Under the pieces are notes generated by a model. It searched no databases and was not told the DNA's origin. It saw nothing but the letters and a program-made list of their open reading frames with translations. From Paenarthrobacter sp. JL.01a (GTDB lineage Bacteria; Actinomycetota; Actinomycetes; Actinomycetales; Micrococcaceae): a stretch of 64,000 bases of DNA. Position 1 is the first letter of the stretch, and each line of letters begins with the position of its first letter. Both the position numbers and the translations under genes were made by a program. Below, one piece after another: positions 26,975-34,429 of this stretch. The DNA lies in assembly GCF_025452095.1 (NCBI RefSeq), contig NZ_CP104877.1, positions 682,001-746,000 of the forward strand, given 5' to 3'.

Positions 26975-27070
26975 TGTTGCCTCCACCGTCCGTGCGGCTC
27001 CGAGGGTGTCATTGCGGCATCCGTGAATAATGTACCGCGCTGCTGCGGGTGTCACTACGAGGTTGAAAAC

Positions 27071-27211
27071 CGGAAGTATGTTGCCGATTTCGTCCAGGGA
27101 GGGGCTGCGAGGTGAGCAACGACAGCGTTTCGGAAATATGTTGCGTAATCTCTTCATATCGGGCACCGTAGGAGGCGGTGCTAGCCAAATCAGCAACATA
27201 TTTCAGAAACG
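27071..27211. promoter_or_regulatory. three HipB-type operators upstream of hipBA
   Basis: CGTTTCGGAAATATGTTGC (27126-27144) and GCAACATATTTCAGAAACG (27193-27211) are 19-bp inverted repeats with a single mismatch, the second ending 8 bases before the hipB start. A third, less perfect site CGGAAGTATGTTGCC lies at 27071-27085 in the direct orientation, towards the divergent SRPBCC gene. This is the expected layout for cooperative autorepression by HipB/HipBA, and it may repress the SRPBCC operon too. Confidence 0.8.
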
Positions 27212-27219
27212 GTCAGCTA

Positions 27220-27423
27220 ATGGATGACGTCAAGGCTATTGGTGTGAACATCAGGAATGCCCGGAAGGTCGCCGGTATCACGCAGGGCACTCTCGCGGAT
27301 CTGATTGGCACGTCCGCTCGTACTGTCCACGCCATTGAAACGGGGACGGGTAACCCATCGCTGCAGACGGTTGTCGCGGCGGCCAATGCTGTGGGCCTGC
27401 GACTGGGGACCATTGATGGCTGA
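27220..27423 (+). CDS. hipB: HipB-like antitoxin (XRE HTH)
   Basis: 67 residues from the ATG at 27220. A single Cro/C1-type HTH fills it: IGVNIRNARKVAGITQGTLA, then GTSARTVHAIETGTGNPSLQTV. It is a short form without the C-terminal extension of E. coli HipB. It binds the kinase HipA and represses the operon through the palindromes just upstream. The frame is open to 27178, but an ATG there would place the start inside the operator. Its end overlaps hipA by 8 bases. Confidence 0.9.
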   Translation: MDDVKAIGVNIRNARKVAGITQGTLADLIGTSARTVHAIETGTGNPSLQTVVAAANAVGLRLGTIDG

Positions 27424-28603
27424 GGATCTGGCCCGGCTGAAGTTCGTCCGAAAGGCGGATGTCTACAAATCGGGGGTACTGGCCGGCCACTTGGAACGCA
27501 CGCAGCGCGGCAGTGTGGTCTTCGGCTACGTCCCGGAGTACGCAGCCAGTCCCGTCGCAAGTACGCTGCCTTTCGCGCCTGATCCGGTCGAATCCCCGAA
27601 CGGTGCGCTGCCGGCCTTTTTCGCCGGTCTCTTGCCCGAAGGCCACCGCCTGACCGTCCTCAAGGATGCCGTCAAGACGAGCCTGGCGGACGAGCTCAGC
27701 CTTCTGTTGGCCGTCGGCGCCGATGTTCCCGGCGACGTCCAGATCGTCCCAGCGGGACAGCCGCCGCTGGAGCCCGAATCCCTGGCCGACGCGTCCAGGC
27801 CTGAAGACCTCGACTTTGCCTCCTTGGCCGAGGCCGTGGACCTGCACGGACTGCCAGGTGTCCAGAGCAAGGCCAGCGCCTCGATGCTCACCACCCCGCT
27901 CGCGCTGGCAGGCCGCCGGTACCTGCTCAAGCTGGACCCGCCACTGCACCGGCAGCTTGTGGTCAATGAGGCGGCGCACCTGGCTGGGGCCAAGGCCCTG
28001 AAGATCCCCGTCGCGGCCCACAACGTGGTCCGCGACCGGTTGGGTCTGCACGGACTGCTCGTGGAGCGGTTTGACCGAATCCAGAACGACGGCGGTGACG
28101 TCCGGCGGTTGCCTCTGGAGGACGCTGCGCAGGTCATGAATCTTCCGCCGGCATCCAAGTACGCTGTCAGCTCCGAGGATGTCGTTATGGCCTTGGCGGG
28201 ATTGTGCAAGGCCAGGCCGGTGGCCGTGCGGAACCTCTATCTGCAGTTCGTGTTCGCCTGGCTTACCGGCAACGGCGACCTGCACGCGAAGAACGTTTCA
28301 GTTCTGGGTCGTCCGAAGGGTGGGCGGGCGGTGGCGCCGATCTATGACATCCCGTGCACGCTCCTCTACGGAGATGACACCATGGCTCTCCCTGTCAGTG
28401 GAAGGGCCAAGGGGCTGAGGGCGAGACACTGGCGCGAGTTTGCCGCCGCCATCGGCTTGCCTCAGCGGGCGGCGGCCGCAGCCAACGCCACAGCCCTCGC
28501 GACAGCATCGGCCATCAAGCTCGAGGAGCTGCCTTTCACCGGCTCGCCCCTGAACGGAACCCTGCGCGAGCTTCGGTTCCGCCGCGCCGAGCTGACGCCT
28601 TGA
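27416..28603 (+). CDS. hipA: HipA-like serine/threonine kinase toxin
   Basis: 395 residues starting at ATG 27416 inside the end of hipB. N-terminal couple domain: VYKSGVLAGHLERTQRG. Kinase core: the Gly/Ser loop GVQSKASASML, the ATP-lysine strand RYLLKLDP, NEAAHLAGAKAL, LLVERFDR, and the catalytic loop NGDLHAKNVSVL with the base Asp near residue 287; then PIYDIPCTLLY (metal-binding Asp). All catalytic residues are present, so it is probably active. E. coli HipA phosphorylates glutamyl-tRNA synthetase and causes persistence; the target here is unknown. GC content resembles the surrounding chromosome, unlike the second module at 35.9 kb. Confidence 0.92.
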   Translation: MAEDLARLKFVRKADVYKSGVLAGHLERTQRGSVVFGYVPEYAASPVASTLPFAPDPVESPNGALPAFFAGLLPEGHRLTVLKDAVKTSLADELSLLLAVGADVPGDVQIVPAGQPPLEPESLADASRPEDLDFASLAEAVDLHGLPGVQSKASASMLTTPLALAGRRYLLKLDPPLHRQLVVNEAAHLAGAKALKIPVAAHNVVRDRLGLHGLLVERFDRIQNDGGDVRRLPLEDAAQVMNLPPASKYAVSSEDVVMALAGLCKARPVAVRNLYLQFVFAWLTGNGDLHAKNVSVLGRPKGGRAVAPIYDIPCTLLYGDDTMALPVSGRAKGLRARHWREFAAAIGLPQRAAAAANATALATASAIKLEELPFTGSPLNGTLRELRFRRAELTP

Positions 28604-28617
28604 CCTTGTTCACGGCC

Positions 28618-28645
28618 CGCCAATCGTGTCGCGTGTGAATTGGCG
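28618..28645 (+). terminator. hairpin after hipA
   Basis: CGCCAAT (28618-28624) / ATTGGCG (28639-28645) pair perfectly with a 14-base loop, 15 bases past the hipA stop. The stem is short and lacks a U run. Confidence 0.4.
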
Positions 28646-28700
28646 TTCAGGCGTAGTCGCAACTGCGCAATGAATCCACCGTGGGGCTCTTGAAAATGCA

Positions 28701-28728
28701 GAGAACCCCCGGTTTCCCGGGGGTTCTC
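28701..28728 (-). terminator. terminator of tRNA-Ser
   Basis: A perfect 12-bp stem GAGAACCCCCGG (28701-28712) / CCGGGGGTTCTC (28717-28728) with a 4-base loop lies 2 bases beyond the tRNA 3' end on the minus strand and is followed by TGCATTTTC. Confidence 0.85.
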
Positions 28729-28730
28729 AT

Positions 28731-28820
28731 TGGCGGTGACGGTGGGATTTGAACCCACGTTGGCTTTTACACCAAACAACATTTCGAGTGTTGCACCTTC
28801 GGCCGCTCGGACACGTCACC
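28731..28820 (-). tRNA. tRNA-Ser(CGA)
   Basis: Read on the minus strand: acceptor GGTGACG pairs with CGTCACC, discriminator G, and the CCA end is encoded (28731-28733). The anticodon stem CAACA/TGTTG encloses loop CTCGAAA, giving anticodon CGA. A long variable arm and T-arm GGGTTCAAATCCC complete a class II tRNA, as expected for serine; total 90 bases. Confidence 0.95.
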
Positions 28821-28957
28821 AACTGAAATAGGGTACCGGAGTTGGACCCGGTTCCCCAAAACGAGACCCCAACACGCCAGCGCGGACACCCCGAAATCAC
28901 CCACGAAACAGCGCCAACTTCCATCCGAAGCGCCCCGCCACTAGATTCATAAGTACC

Positions 28958-29959
28958 ATGACTATTCCTCGCGAGCACGTACACCAAGCCACCGCCTACT
29001 GGGTCACCAAGTCCGGCGATGGTGAACTGCGCCCCGAAGCCATTGAGAACCCCAAAGAAGAAGAAGCCCTGGTCAGGACCCTGTACTCCGGGGTCAGCCG
29101 GGGCACTGAACGGGTGGTTCACGAGGGCCGTGTTCCCGAACGCGTGGCCGATCTGATGCAGGCCCCGCACCAGGAAGGGGAGTTCCCCGGCCCGGTCAAG
29201 TACGGCTACCTGAGCGTCGGCGTCGTCGAACAGGGACCTGAGGAATGGATCGGCAAGACCATCTTCAGCCTCCACCCGCATCAGGACTTCTACGTCGTCC
29301 CCACGAGCCAGCTGACGCCCATCCCCGCGGATGTCCCCGCGCGCCGTGCGGTGCTGACCGGCATCGTCGAAGTTGCCATCAATGCCATCTGGGAAGCCGG
29401 GCCGAGGCTGGGAGACCGGGTCGCCGTCGTCGGTGGCGGCTTGGTGGGCGGCGTCCTGGCGACACTGCTGCGGAAGTATCCCCTGAGCCGCCTGCAGCTG
29501 GTGGACGCGGACCCGGAGAAGCGAAACCTCGCCGACAAGCTGGGCATCGAATTTGCCGAGCCTGGGAACGCGGACAACGACAACGACATCGTCTTCCACT
29601 GCTCCGCCTCCAACGACGGCCTCAAACTGAGCCTGCAACTGGCCGGCGATGACTCCGACGTCATTGAGCTTTCCTGGTTCGCTGACAAGGAAGTCACCCT
29701 GCCGCTTGGTGAGGATTTCCATGCCCGCAGGCTGAACATCCGCTCCAGCCAGGTGGGCGCGGTGGCGCTGCCCCGCAGGCACCGGCGGACCAACGCGCAG
29801 CGCTTGCAGGAAGCGGCCGCCCAGCTCAAAGACCCGCTGTTCGACACATTCCTGACCAGCGAATGCCAGTTCCAAAGCCTGCCCAGCACGCTCGTTAAAT
29901 TGTTCGAACGGCCCGGCGGTTTCTGCCACGTGGTCGCGTATCCAAACCCGGAGGATTAA
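28958..29959 (+). CDS. MDR-superfamily dehydrogenase (BchC-like)
   Basis: 333 residues. The N-terminal GroES-like domain has the SGVSRGTE motif typical of the BchC-like branch of medium-chain dehydrogenases. The nucleotide domain has the dinucleotide loop VAVVGGGLVGGVLATLL (residues about 156-172) and an acidic strand end LQLVDAD pointing to NAD(H). The usual zinc-ligand Cys/His set is not evident, so catalysis may be zinc-independent. It heads a three-gene operon with a PTPS-fold protein (3-base gap) and a GT4 glycosyltransferase (no gap). An oxidoreduction step on the same small molecule is the natural inference. The upstream 137 bases to the tRNA hold the promoter, not resolved. Confidence 0.8.
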   Translation: MTIPREHVHQATAYWVTKSGDGELRPEAIENPKEEEALVRTLYSGVSRGTERVVHEGRVPERVADLMQAPHQEGEFPGPVKYGYLSVGVVEQGPEEWIGKTIFSLHPHQDFYVVPTSQLTPIPADVPARRAVLTGIVEVAINAIWEAGPRLGDRVAVVGGGLVGGVLATLLRKYPLSRLQLVDADPEKRNLADKLGIEFAEPGNADNDNDIVFHCSASNDGLKLSLQLAGDDSDVIELSWFADKEVTLPLGEDFHARRLNIRSSQVGAVALPRRHRRTNAQRLQEAAAQLKDPLFDTFLTSECQFQSLPSTLVKLFERPGGFCHVVAYPNPED

Positions 29960-29962
29960 TAC

Positions 29963-30361
29963 ATGTTCAGCCTGACCGTCCGACGCCACTTCATGATCGC
30001 CCACAGCCTTCCCCGCGAAGCGTTCGGCCCGGCCCAAGGCCTCCACGGGGCCACGTTCGTTGCCGAAGTCAGCTTCCGGCGTCGTGAACTCAACAACGAC
30101 GCGATCGTCCTGGACATCGGCGCCGCGGGCGGCATCCTGGAGGAAATCCTCGAAGACCTGAACTACAAGAACCTGGACGAGCACCCGGCTTTCAAGGGCA
30201 AGCTCTCCACCACCGAGGCCCTCGCCAAGCACATTGCGGACGCCATGGCCACCCGGATCCAGGACACCGAGGACGGACCGGCGCTGGCTGGTATCGACGT
30301 CGTCCTCCGCGAGAACCCCGACGCCTGGGCGGGCTACTCGCTGGAGCTCGCGGCCAAGTAA
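29963..30361 (+). CDS. 6-pyruvoyltetrahydropterin synthase/QueD-fold protein with altered active site
   Basis: 132 residues, a single T-fold domain of normal PTPS/QueD length. Fold marks: RRHFMIAHSL, LHGATFVAEV, LSTTEALAKHIADAM, and the substrate-binding Glu region VVLRENPDAW (Glu117). Against the canonical enzymes several catalytic positions differ: the HGH zinc motif is HGA (third zinc His replaced by Ala30), the catalytic Cys four residues before it is Ala24, and the LDHxxLN catalytic Asp-His pair reads LNYKNLD (Asn67, Tyr68). The pterin-anchoring Glu is kept. It therefore probably binds a pterin-like or other purine-derived molecule but does not run the standard reaction. It is in a tight operon between the dehydrogenase and the glycosyltransferase. 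Confidence 0.8.
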   Translation: MFSLTVRRHFMIAHSLPREAFGPAQGLHGATFVAEVSFRRRELNNDAIVLDIGAAGGILEEILEDLNYKNLDEHPAFKGKLSTTEALAKHIADAMATRIQDTEDGPALAGIDVVLRENPDAWAGYSLELAAK

Positions 30362-31357
30362 GTGCGCATCCGCTTCCTCGTCCCCGGCAACGTCCGGCAC
30401 GGCTCCGGCGGCAACAAGTACAACGCCAAGCTCGCCGAACACCTGACAACCCTCGGCGCGATGGTTGAGACAGTAACGGTCGACGGCGATTGGCCGGTGG
30501 GCAGCCCAACGGACCGGCAACTGTTCGAAGAAGCGCTCGACGGCGGCACTACCGTGATTGCCGACGGCTTGGTGGCGAGCGGCGCACCGGAAGAGGTTGC
30601 GGGCGCCGTGCAGGCCGGGACCAAGGTGTGGATCCTTTCGCACATGGCGTTGGCGGACCATCCCGGGCTTGAGGCGAAGGCGTTGGCAGCGGCGACGGGG
30701 ATCATCTGCCCGAGTGCCCACTCGGCAGCCGAATTGCGGGCAAGGCACGGCCGGTTGGACATTGTGGTGGCCACGCCGGGCGCGGAACCGGCAGACATCA
30801 GCGAAGGCTCCCACCCCAAGCACATCGTGGCCGTCGCGGCCCTCCTGCCGAACAAGAGTCAAACACTCTTGATCCAAGCCCTAAGCCAGGTCAAGGACCT
30901 GCCCTGGACGGCCGCTCTCATCGGTTCCGAGGAAGCCGACCCGGCGTACGCGGCAGAGGTGAGGGCCGCCGTCGAACATCACGGTCTGCAGGACCGCATC
31001 CGTGTCACGGGCGAACTGACCGGGCAGGCGTTGCAGGACCAGTGGCATCGGGCGGACCTGAGTGTGCTGATCTCGCAGTCAGAGTCGTTTGGGATGGTGG
31101 TGACGGAGTCCTTTGCTCACGGAATCCCGGTGATTGTGCGGCAGGGGACCGGTGCCGTGGAAGCGCTGGGCGACACCGGCGCGGGAACGGCGTGGGATCC
31201 GGGAGGGTCGTTGGCGGGAACACTCCGGGCCTGGCTCACGGACAACGCCCGTCGGCAACGCTGGCGGGACAACGCCCTTCAGGCCCGCGACCACCTTCCC
31301 GGCTGGGAATCCACTGCCAGGACTGTGCTGGGCGCCTTGGAAGCTCCACCGAAGTGA
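30362..31357 (+). CDS. GT4-like glycosyltransferase
   Basis: 331 residues from a GTG directly after the previous stop. GT-B fold: N-terminal acceptor loop VPGNVRHGSGGNKYNAKLAEHL, a middle AVAALLPNKSQTLLIQAL (entry to the donor domain near residue 160) and the donor-binding helix SESFGMVVTESFAHGIPVIV with the EX7E pattern near residue 250. Retaining transfer of a sugar from a nucleotide donor in the cytoplasm. Cyanobacterial pterin glucosyltransferases are also GT4, so glycosylation of a pterin-like product of this operon is a reasonable hypothesis. Ends at a palindromic terminator shared with tadA. Confidence 0.85.
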   Translation: MRIRFLVPGNVRHGSGGNKYNAKLAEHLTTLGAMVETVTVDGDWPVGSPTDRQLFEEALDGGTTVIADGLVASGAPEEVAGAVQAGTKVWILSHMALADHPGLEAKALAAATGIICPSAHSAAELRARHGRLDIVVATPGAEPADISEGSHPKHIVAVAALLPNKSQTLLIQALSQVKDLPWTAALIGSEEADPAYAAEVRAAVEHHGLQDRIRVTGELTGQALQDQWHRADLSVLISQSESFGMVVTESFAHGIPVIVRQGTGAVEALGDTGAGTAWDPGGSLAGTLRAWLTDNARRQRWRDNALQARDHLPGWESTARTVLGALEAPPK

Positions 31358-31360
31358 CAG

Positions 31361-31395
31361 TTAATGACAATCCCGGGCCGCCGGATTGTCATTAA
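31361..31395. terminator. bidirectional terminator between the GT4 gene and tadA
   Basis: Perfect 12-bp arms TTAATGACAATC (31361-31372) and GATTGTCATTAA (31384-31395) around a GC-rich loop. It lies 3 bases after the glycosyltransferase stop and includes the tadA stop codon. Confidence 0.75.
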
Positions 31396-31928
31396 GTGCC
31401 AACTCGCGGGGGAGAGCCGGGCACCCGGTGTGCGGCGAAGAAGTCCCTGAGAAGTACCGAGCACTCGTCCTCGCGGACTCCTGCGTAGACCTCCACCCAG
31501 TGGTTGAGGCGGCGCTCGCGGAGGATGTCGAACACGGAACCCGCTGCCCCGGCTTTCTCGTCCCACGCCCCAAACACAACGCGGGGGATTCGGGCCAACA
31601 CAATCGCACCGGCACACATGGCGCACGGCTCGAGGGTCACCACCAAGGTGCAGTCCTCGAGCCGCCATCCATCGCCCTCAGCACCGGCATCCAGGGCACG
31701 CTGCCTCAGCGCAGCGGCCGCCTGGCGGATCGCCACCACCTCGGCATGGGCGGTTGGGTCCCCGTGGGCTTCCCGTTCGTTGCGTCCGGAACCCAGCACG
31801 CCGCCGTCGGGCCCCAACACCACTGCGCCGATCGGCACATCGTCCGTTTCCAGCGCCAGCCTGGCCTCGTCCAGGGCAAGCCCCATCCAGGCCAGGTGAT
31901 CTGCGTGATACGGCTCGGTGGCGCTCAT
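31392..31928 (-). CDS. tadA: tRNA-specific adenosine deaminase
   Basis: 178 residues. Cytidine-deaminase fold with the zinc/catalytic motif HAE (His61, Glu63) and PCAMC (Cys102, Cys105), and the tRNA-arginine contact region RIPRVVFGAWDEKAGAAGS. It deaminates A34 to inosine in tRNA-Arg(ACG), an essential wobble modification. The family is about 150-180 residues. Divergent from upp with a 22-base gap, which leaves almost no space for separate promoters. Confidence 0.95.
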   Translation of the reverse strand: MSATEPYHADHLAWMGLALDEARLALETDDVPIGAVVLGPDGGVLGSGRNEREAHGDPTAHAEVVAIRQAAAALRQRALDAGAEGDGWRLEDCTLVVTLEPCAMCAGAIVLARIPRVVFGAWDEKAGAAGSVFDILRERRLNHWVEVYAGVREDECSVLLRDFFAAHRVPGSPPRVGT

Positions 31929-31950
31929 GTCTCAATGATAGTTTTGGGGG

Positions 31951-32586
31951 ATGCGCACATTCGTCGTGGACCACCCGCTGGTCGCTCACAAGCTCACCGT
32001 ATTGCGGGACAAGAACACTCCTTCACCGGTCTTCCGGCAACTCACTGAAGAACTCGTCACCCTCCTGGCCTATGAAGCCACCCGCGAGGTCAAGACGCAG
32101 CCGGTCGAGATCGAGACCCCGGTCACCAAGACCATCGGCACGGCTTTCACCAAGCCCACGCCGCTGGTGGTTCCCATCCTGCGCGCAGGGTTGGGCATGC
32201 TGGAGGGCATGACCAAACTGGTCCCCACCGCAGAGGTCGGCTTCCTGGGCATGGCCCGCGACGAAGAAACCCTGGACATCATTACCTACGCCGAGCGCCT
32301 CCCCGAGGACCTCACGGGACGCCAGATCTTTGTCCTGGACCCCATGCTCGCTACCGGCGGCACACTGCGCGAGGCCATCAAGTTCCTCTTCAAGCGCGGC
32401 GCCTCGGACGTCACCTGCATCTGCCTGCTCGCCGCTCCTGAGGGGCTGGCCAAGCTGGAAGAAGAGCTTTCGGACGCCAACGTGAACATTGTCCTGGCCT
32501 CGATTGATGAGAAGCTCAACGAAAAGTCGTACATCGTGCCGGGCCTGGGCGACGCCGGCGACCGCCTCTACGGCGTGGCCGGCTAA
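31951..32586 (+). CDS. upp: uracil phosphoribosyltransferase
   Basis: 211 residues. It makes UMP from uracil and PRPP in pyrimidine salvage. Characteristic Upp sequence from the start ([20 protein letters not shown]), the flexible loop, [11 protein letters not shown], the PRPP motif [12 protein letters not shown] near residue 126, and the C-terminal uracil-binding region [13 protein letters not shown]. The ATG at 31951 is 22 bases from the tadA start; TATAGTT-like bases just upstream suggest a very short or absent 5' leader. Confidence 0.97.
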   Translation: MRTFVVDHPLVAHKLTVLRDKNTPSPVFRQLTEELVTLLAYEATREVKTQPVEIETPVTKTIGTAFTKPTPLVVPILRAGLGMLEGMTKLVPTAEVGFLGMARDEETLDIITYAERLPEDLTGRQIFVLDPMLATGGTLREAIKFLFKRGASDVTCICLLAAPEGLAKLEEELSDANVNIVLASIDEKLNEKSYIVPGLGDAGDRLYGVAG

Positions 32587-32622
32587 GGAATACACGGTCC
32601 CGTTTCTTATGTCATAACTGTG

Positions 32623-32652
32623 GTGCGCTCGTCGTAACTGCGATGGGCGCAC
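32623..32652 (+). terminator. hairpin after upp
   Basis: GTGCGCTCGTCG (32623-32634) pairs with CGATGGGCGCAC (32641-32652) over 12 positions including two G-U pairs, 6-base loop, 36 bases past the stop. No U run follows. Confidence 0.55.
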
Positions 32653-32740
32653 ATATAGCCGTGTTCTGAAGGTTGCTTGCGTGCCGGTTCACGCCAATGG
32701 TGCTGTGATCGTTAACTGGTAACAAAGGGAGGACTCGACG

Positions 32741-33211
32741 ATGCCAAGACAGGCCGTGCACAAGTGGGTCCTGCTGGGAGCTGCCTTGTTTCCGTGGGCC
32801 TTGGGATCCTTCGCCGTTTATGTAACGTCCGCGCAGTATTCCGGTCTCGGCATCTTCGAGTCTTACCAGGCATTTGAGTCCGGGTCCCACCTAGGGAATG
32901 TCTTATGGTTCCTCATCTGGACAGGGGCCTCTGCTGCGGTTTGTCGGTATCTTGTACGAAAACCGAGCGCAATCGGAGCGATCCAACTGGCGTCTCGTGC
33001 ACTGTTTTGCTACGGCGCCCCTGCCGCCCTGTTGGTTTTTCCGGACACAGCCATGGGTTTCGCCGTATCGCACGTCCGGGCTTTCACTGACGACACTGTC
33101 TTGCATTCGCCCGTGGTCGAGTTCCTTGTCATCAGCGGCCTGGGTGCCCTGGCATGCGCTTTCCTCATGTCCCTCGTATTCAGGGTTAGGAGGCGGCGGA
33201 GGGCGGCTTAG
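32741..33211 (+). CDS. four-segment membrane protein of unknown function
   Basis: 156 residues, ATG 32741 with a strong AAGGGAGGA ribosome site. Four hydrophobic segments: residues about 8-30 (KWVLLGAALFPWALGSFAVYV), 52-68 (LGNVLWFLIWTGASAAV), 80-105 and 128-148, then a short Arg-rich cytoplasmic tail (RVRRRRRAA). I do not recognise a family; the loop EFLVISGLGALACAFLMSL is the most conserved-looking part. It stands alone between upp and a VOC-family gene. Codon usage is slightly less GC-biased than that of its neighbours. Confidence 0.65.
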   Translation: MPRQAVHKWVLLGAALFPWALGSFAVYVTSAQYSGLGIFESYQAFESGSHLGNVLWFLIWTGASAAVCRYLVRKPSAIGAIQLASRALFCYGAPAALLVFPDTAMGFAVSHVRAFTDDTVLHSPVVEFLVISGLGALACAFLMSLVFRVRRRRRAA

Positions 33212-33268
33212 GCTGTCGAAATCCGAGACCCCTACCGGTTTCCTCCCCGCGCCGTTAGCCTGTGGCGC

Positions 33269-33646
33269 ATGGACTGGAAACTTGAACTGGTATTTGTCCC
33301 TGTGTCCGACGTCGACCGGGCGAAGGATTTCTACGTCAACAAGGTTGGTTTCAACGCCGATTACGATGAGCGTCCCACGGACGGCATCCGCTTCGTGCAG
33401 TTGACCCCGCCAGGATCTGCCTGCTCCATCGCCATTGGCGAGGGCCTGAATGACGCACCTCCGGGTACGGCACCGTCGCTTCAGATCGTAGTGGCGGACA
33501 TCAACAAAGCACACGAGCAACTCAAAGCCAACGGCGTGGACGTCAGCGACATCGACATCCAGGACTGGGGCCACTTCGTGTACTTCGCGGATCCGGATGG
33601 CAACAAGTGGGCGGTCCAGTATCTGCCGCAGCGACCCAATGGGTGA
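33269..33646 (+). CDS. VOC-family (glyoxalase/bleomycin resistance-like) protein
   Basis: 125 residues made of two beta-alpha-beta-beta-beta halves: KLELVFVPVSDVDRAKDFYVNKVGF, then SLQIVVADINKAHEQLKANG and WGHFVYFADPDGNKWAV. Typical of small VOC proteins that are metal enzymes or ligand binders; substrate unknown. The HAD hydrolase gene follows 32 bases later on the same strand, so the two may be co-transcribed. Confidence 0.88.
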   Translation: MDWKLELVFVPVSDVDRAKDFYVNKVGFNADYDERPTDGIRFVQLTPPGSACSIAIGEGLNDAPPGTAPSLQIVVADINKAHEQLKANGVDVSDIDIQDWGHFVYFADPDGNKWAVQYLPQRPNG

Positions 33647-33678
33647 GTAACTCCCGCCAGGTGCGGCAGGATGGAACC

Positions 33679-34368
33679 ATGACCCACCCCGCCGCGAATT
33701 CCGCCATCGAACCACCCGCGCTGACCGTCCGCGCCGTCCTTTTCGACATGGACGGGACGTTGGTGGACTCGACGGCCATCGTCGAGCAGGTGTGGCTGGA
33801 GTTCGCCGAACGCTATGGGCTGGACTACGACGAGATTCTTCGCACCTCCCACGGCGTCCAGGCAGGGGACACTGTCCGCCGTTACGCGCCCGCAGACGCT
33901 GATCTTGAGGCGCTGACCGCAGAACTTGGCGAGATGGAGCGTTCCAGGACCCACGGCGTGATCGCGCTTCCCGGTGCCGAGGCCCTGCTTGCGGGTCTGC
34001 CGGATGAGGCGATCGCCCTGGTCACCTCCGCGGACCGCGTCCTGGCCGAGATCCGCATGAAGGCTGCCGGCCTGACCATGCCGCCCACCGCTGTCACCGC
34101 CGAATCCGTCACCCGGGGCAAGCCGCATCCGGAAGGCTATCTCAAAGCCGCGGCGCTGCTGGGAGCCGAACCGGCCGACGTCGTGGTTTTTGAAGACGCG
34201 CCCGCAGGTATTGCCGCTGCGCGCGCGGCAGGTATGCGCACCGTTGTCGTCGGTGACTCCGGCGGCGAACTGGAAGAGGGCATGTGGCGGATCCCGGACT
34301 ACACGGCGGTGACGGTCACCGCTGTGAAGGATGACGACGGCGGCCACCTCCTGACGCTGACCCTCTAG
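33679..34368 (+). CDS. HAD-superfamily hydrolase (sugar phosphatase-like)
   Basis: 229 residues from ATG 33679 (the longer frame from 33607 overlaps the preceding gene). HAD motifs: I, VLFDMDGTLVDS with nucleophile Asp near residue 23; II, LVTSADR; III, the Lys in RGKPHPEGY; IV, VVFEDAPAGIAAARAAG. An alpha-helical cap lies between motifs I and II, giving the beta-phosphoglucomutase/sugar-phosphatase subgroup. It probably removes phosphate from a small sugar phosphate. Confidence 0.92.
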   Translation: MTHPAANSAIEPPALTVRAVLFDMDGTLVDSTAIVEQVWLEFAERYGLDYDEILRTSHGVQAGDTVRRYAPADADLEALTAELGEMERSRTHGVIALPGAEALLAGLPDEAIALVTSADRVLAEIRMKAAGLTMPPTAVTAESVTRGKPHPEGYLKAAALLGAEPADVVVFEDAPAGIAAARAAGMRTVVVGDSGGELEEGMWRIPDYTAVTVTAVKDDDGGHLLTLTL

Positions 34369-34429
34369 CAAGGTTCGGCCCGGTACTGTTCGGCCTGGTC
34401 TGTTCCCGCCGGAAAACCGGAGGTACGCT

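Noticed and set aside
28731-28820. tRNA-Ser as integration site of a genomic island carrying the first hipBA
   Set aside because: No copy of the tRNA 3' end and no integrase are found on the hipBA side; hipBA1 has the GC character of the chromosome.
28727-30877. 716-residue open frame antisense to the dehydrogenase operon
   Set aside because: It covers the tRNA and three well-supported genes on the other strand and its composition is the usual mirror of GC-rich coding.
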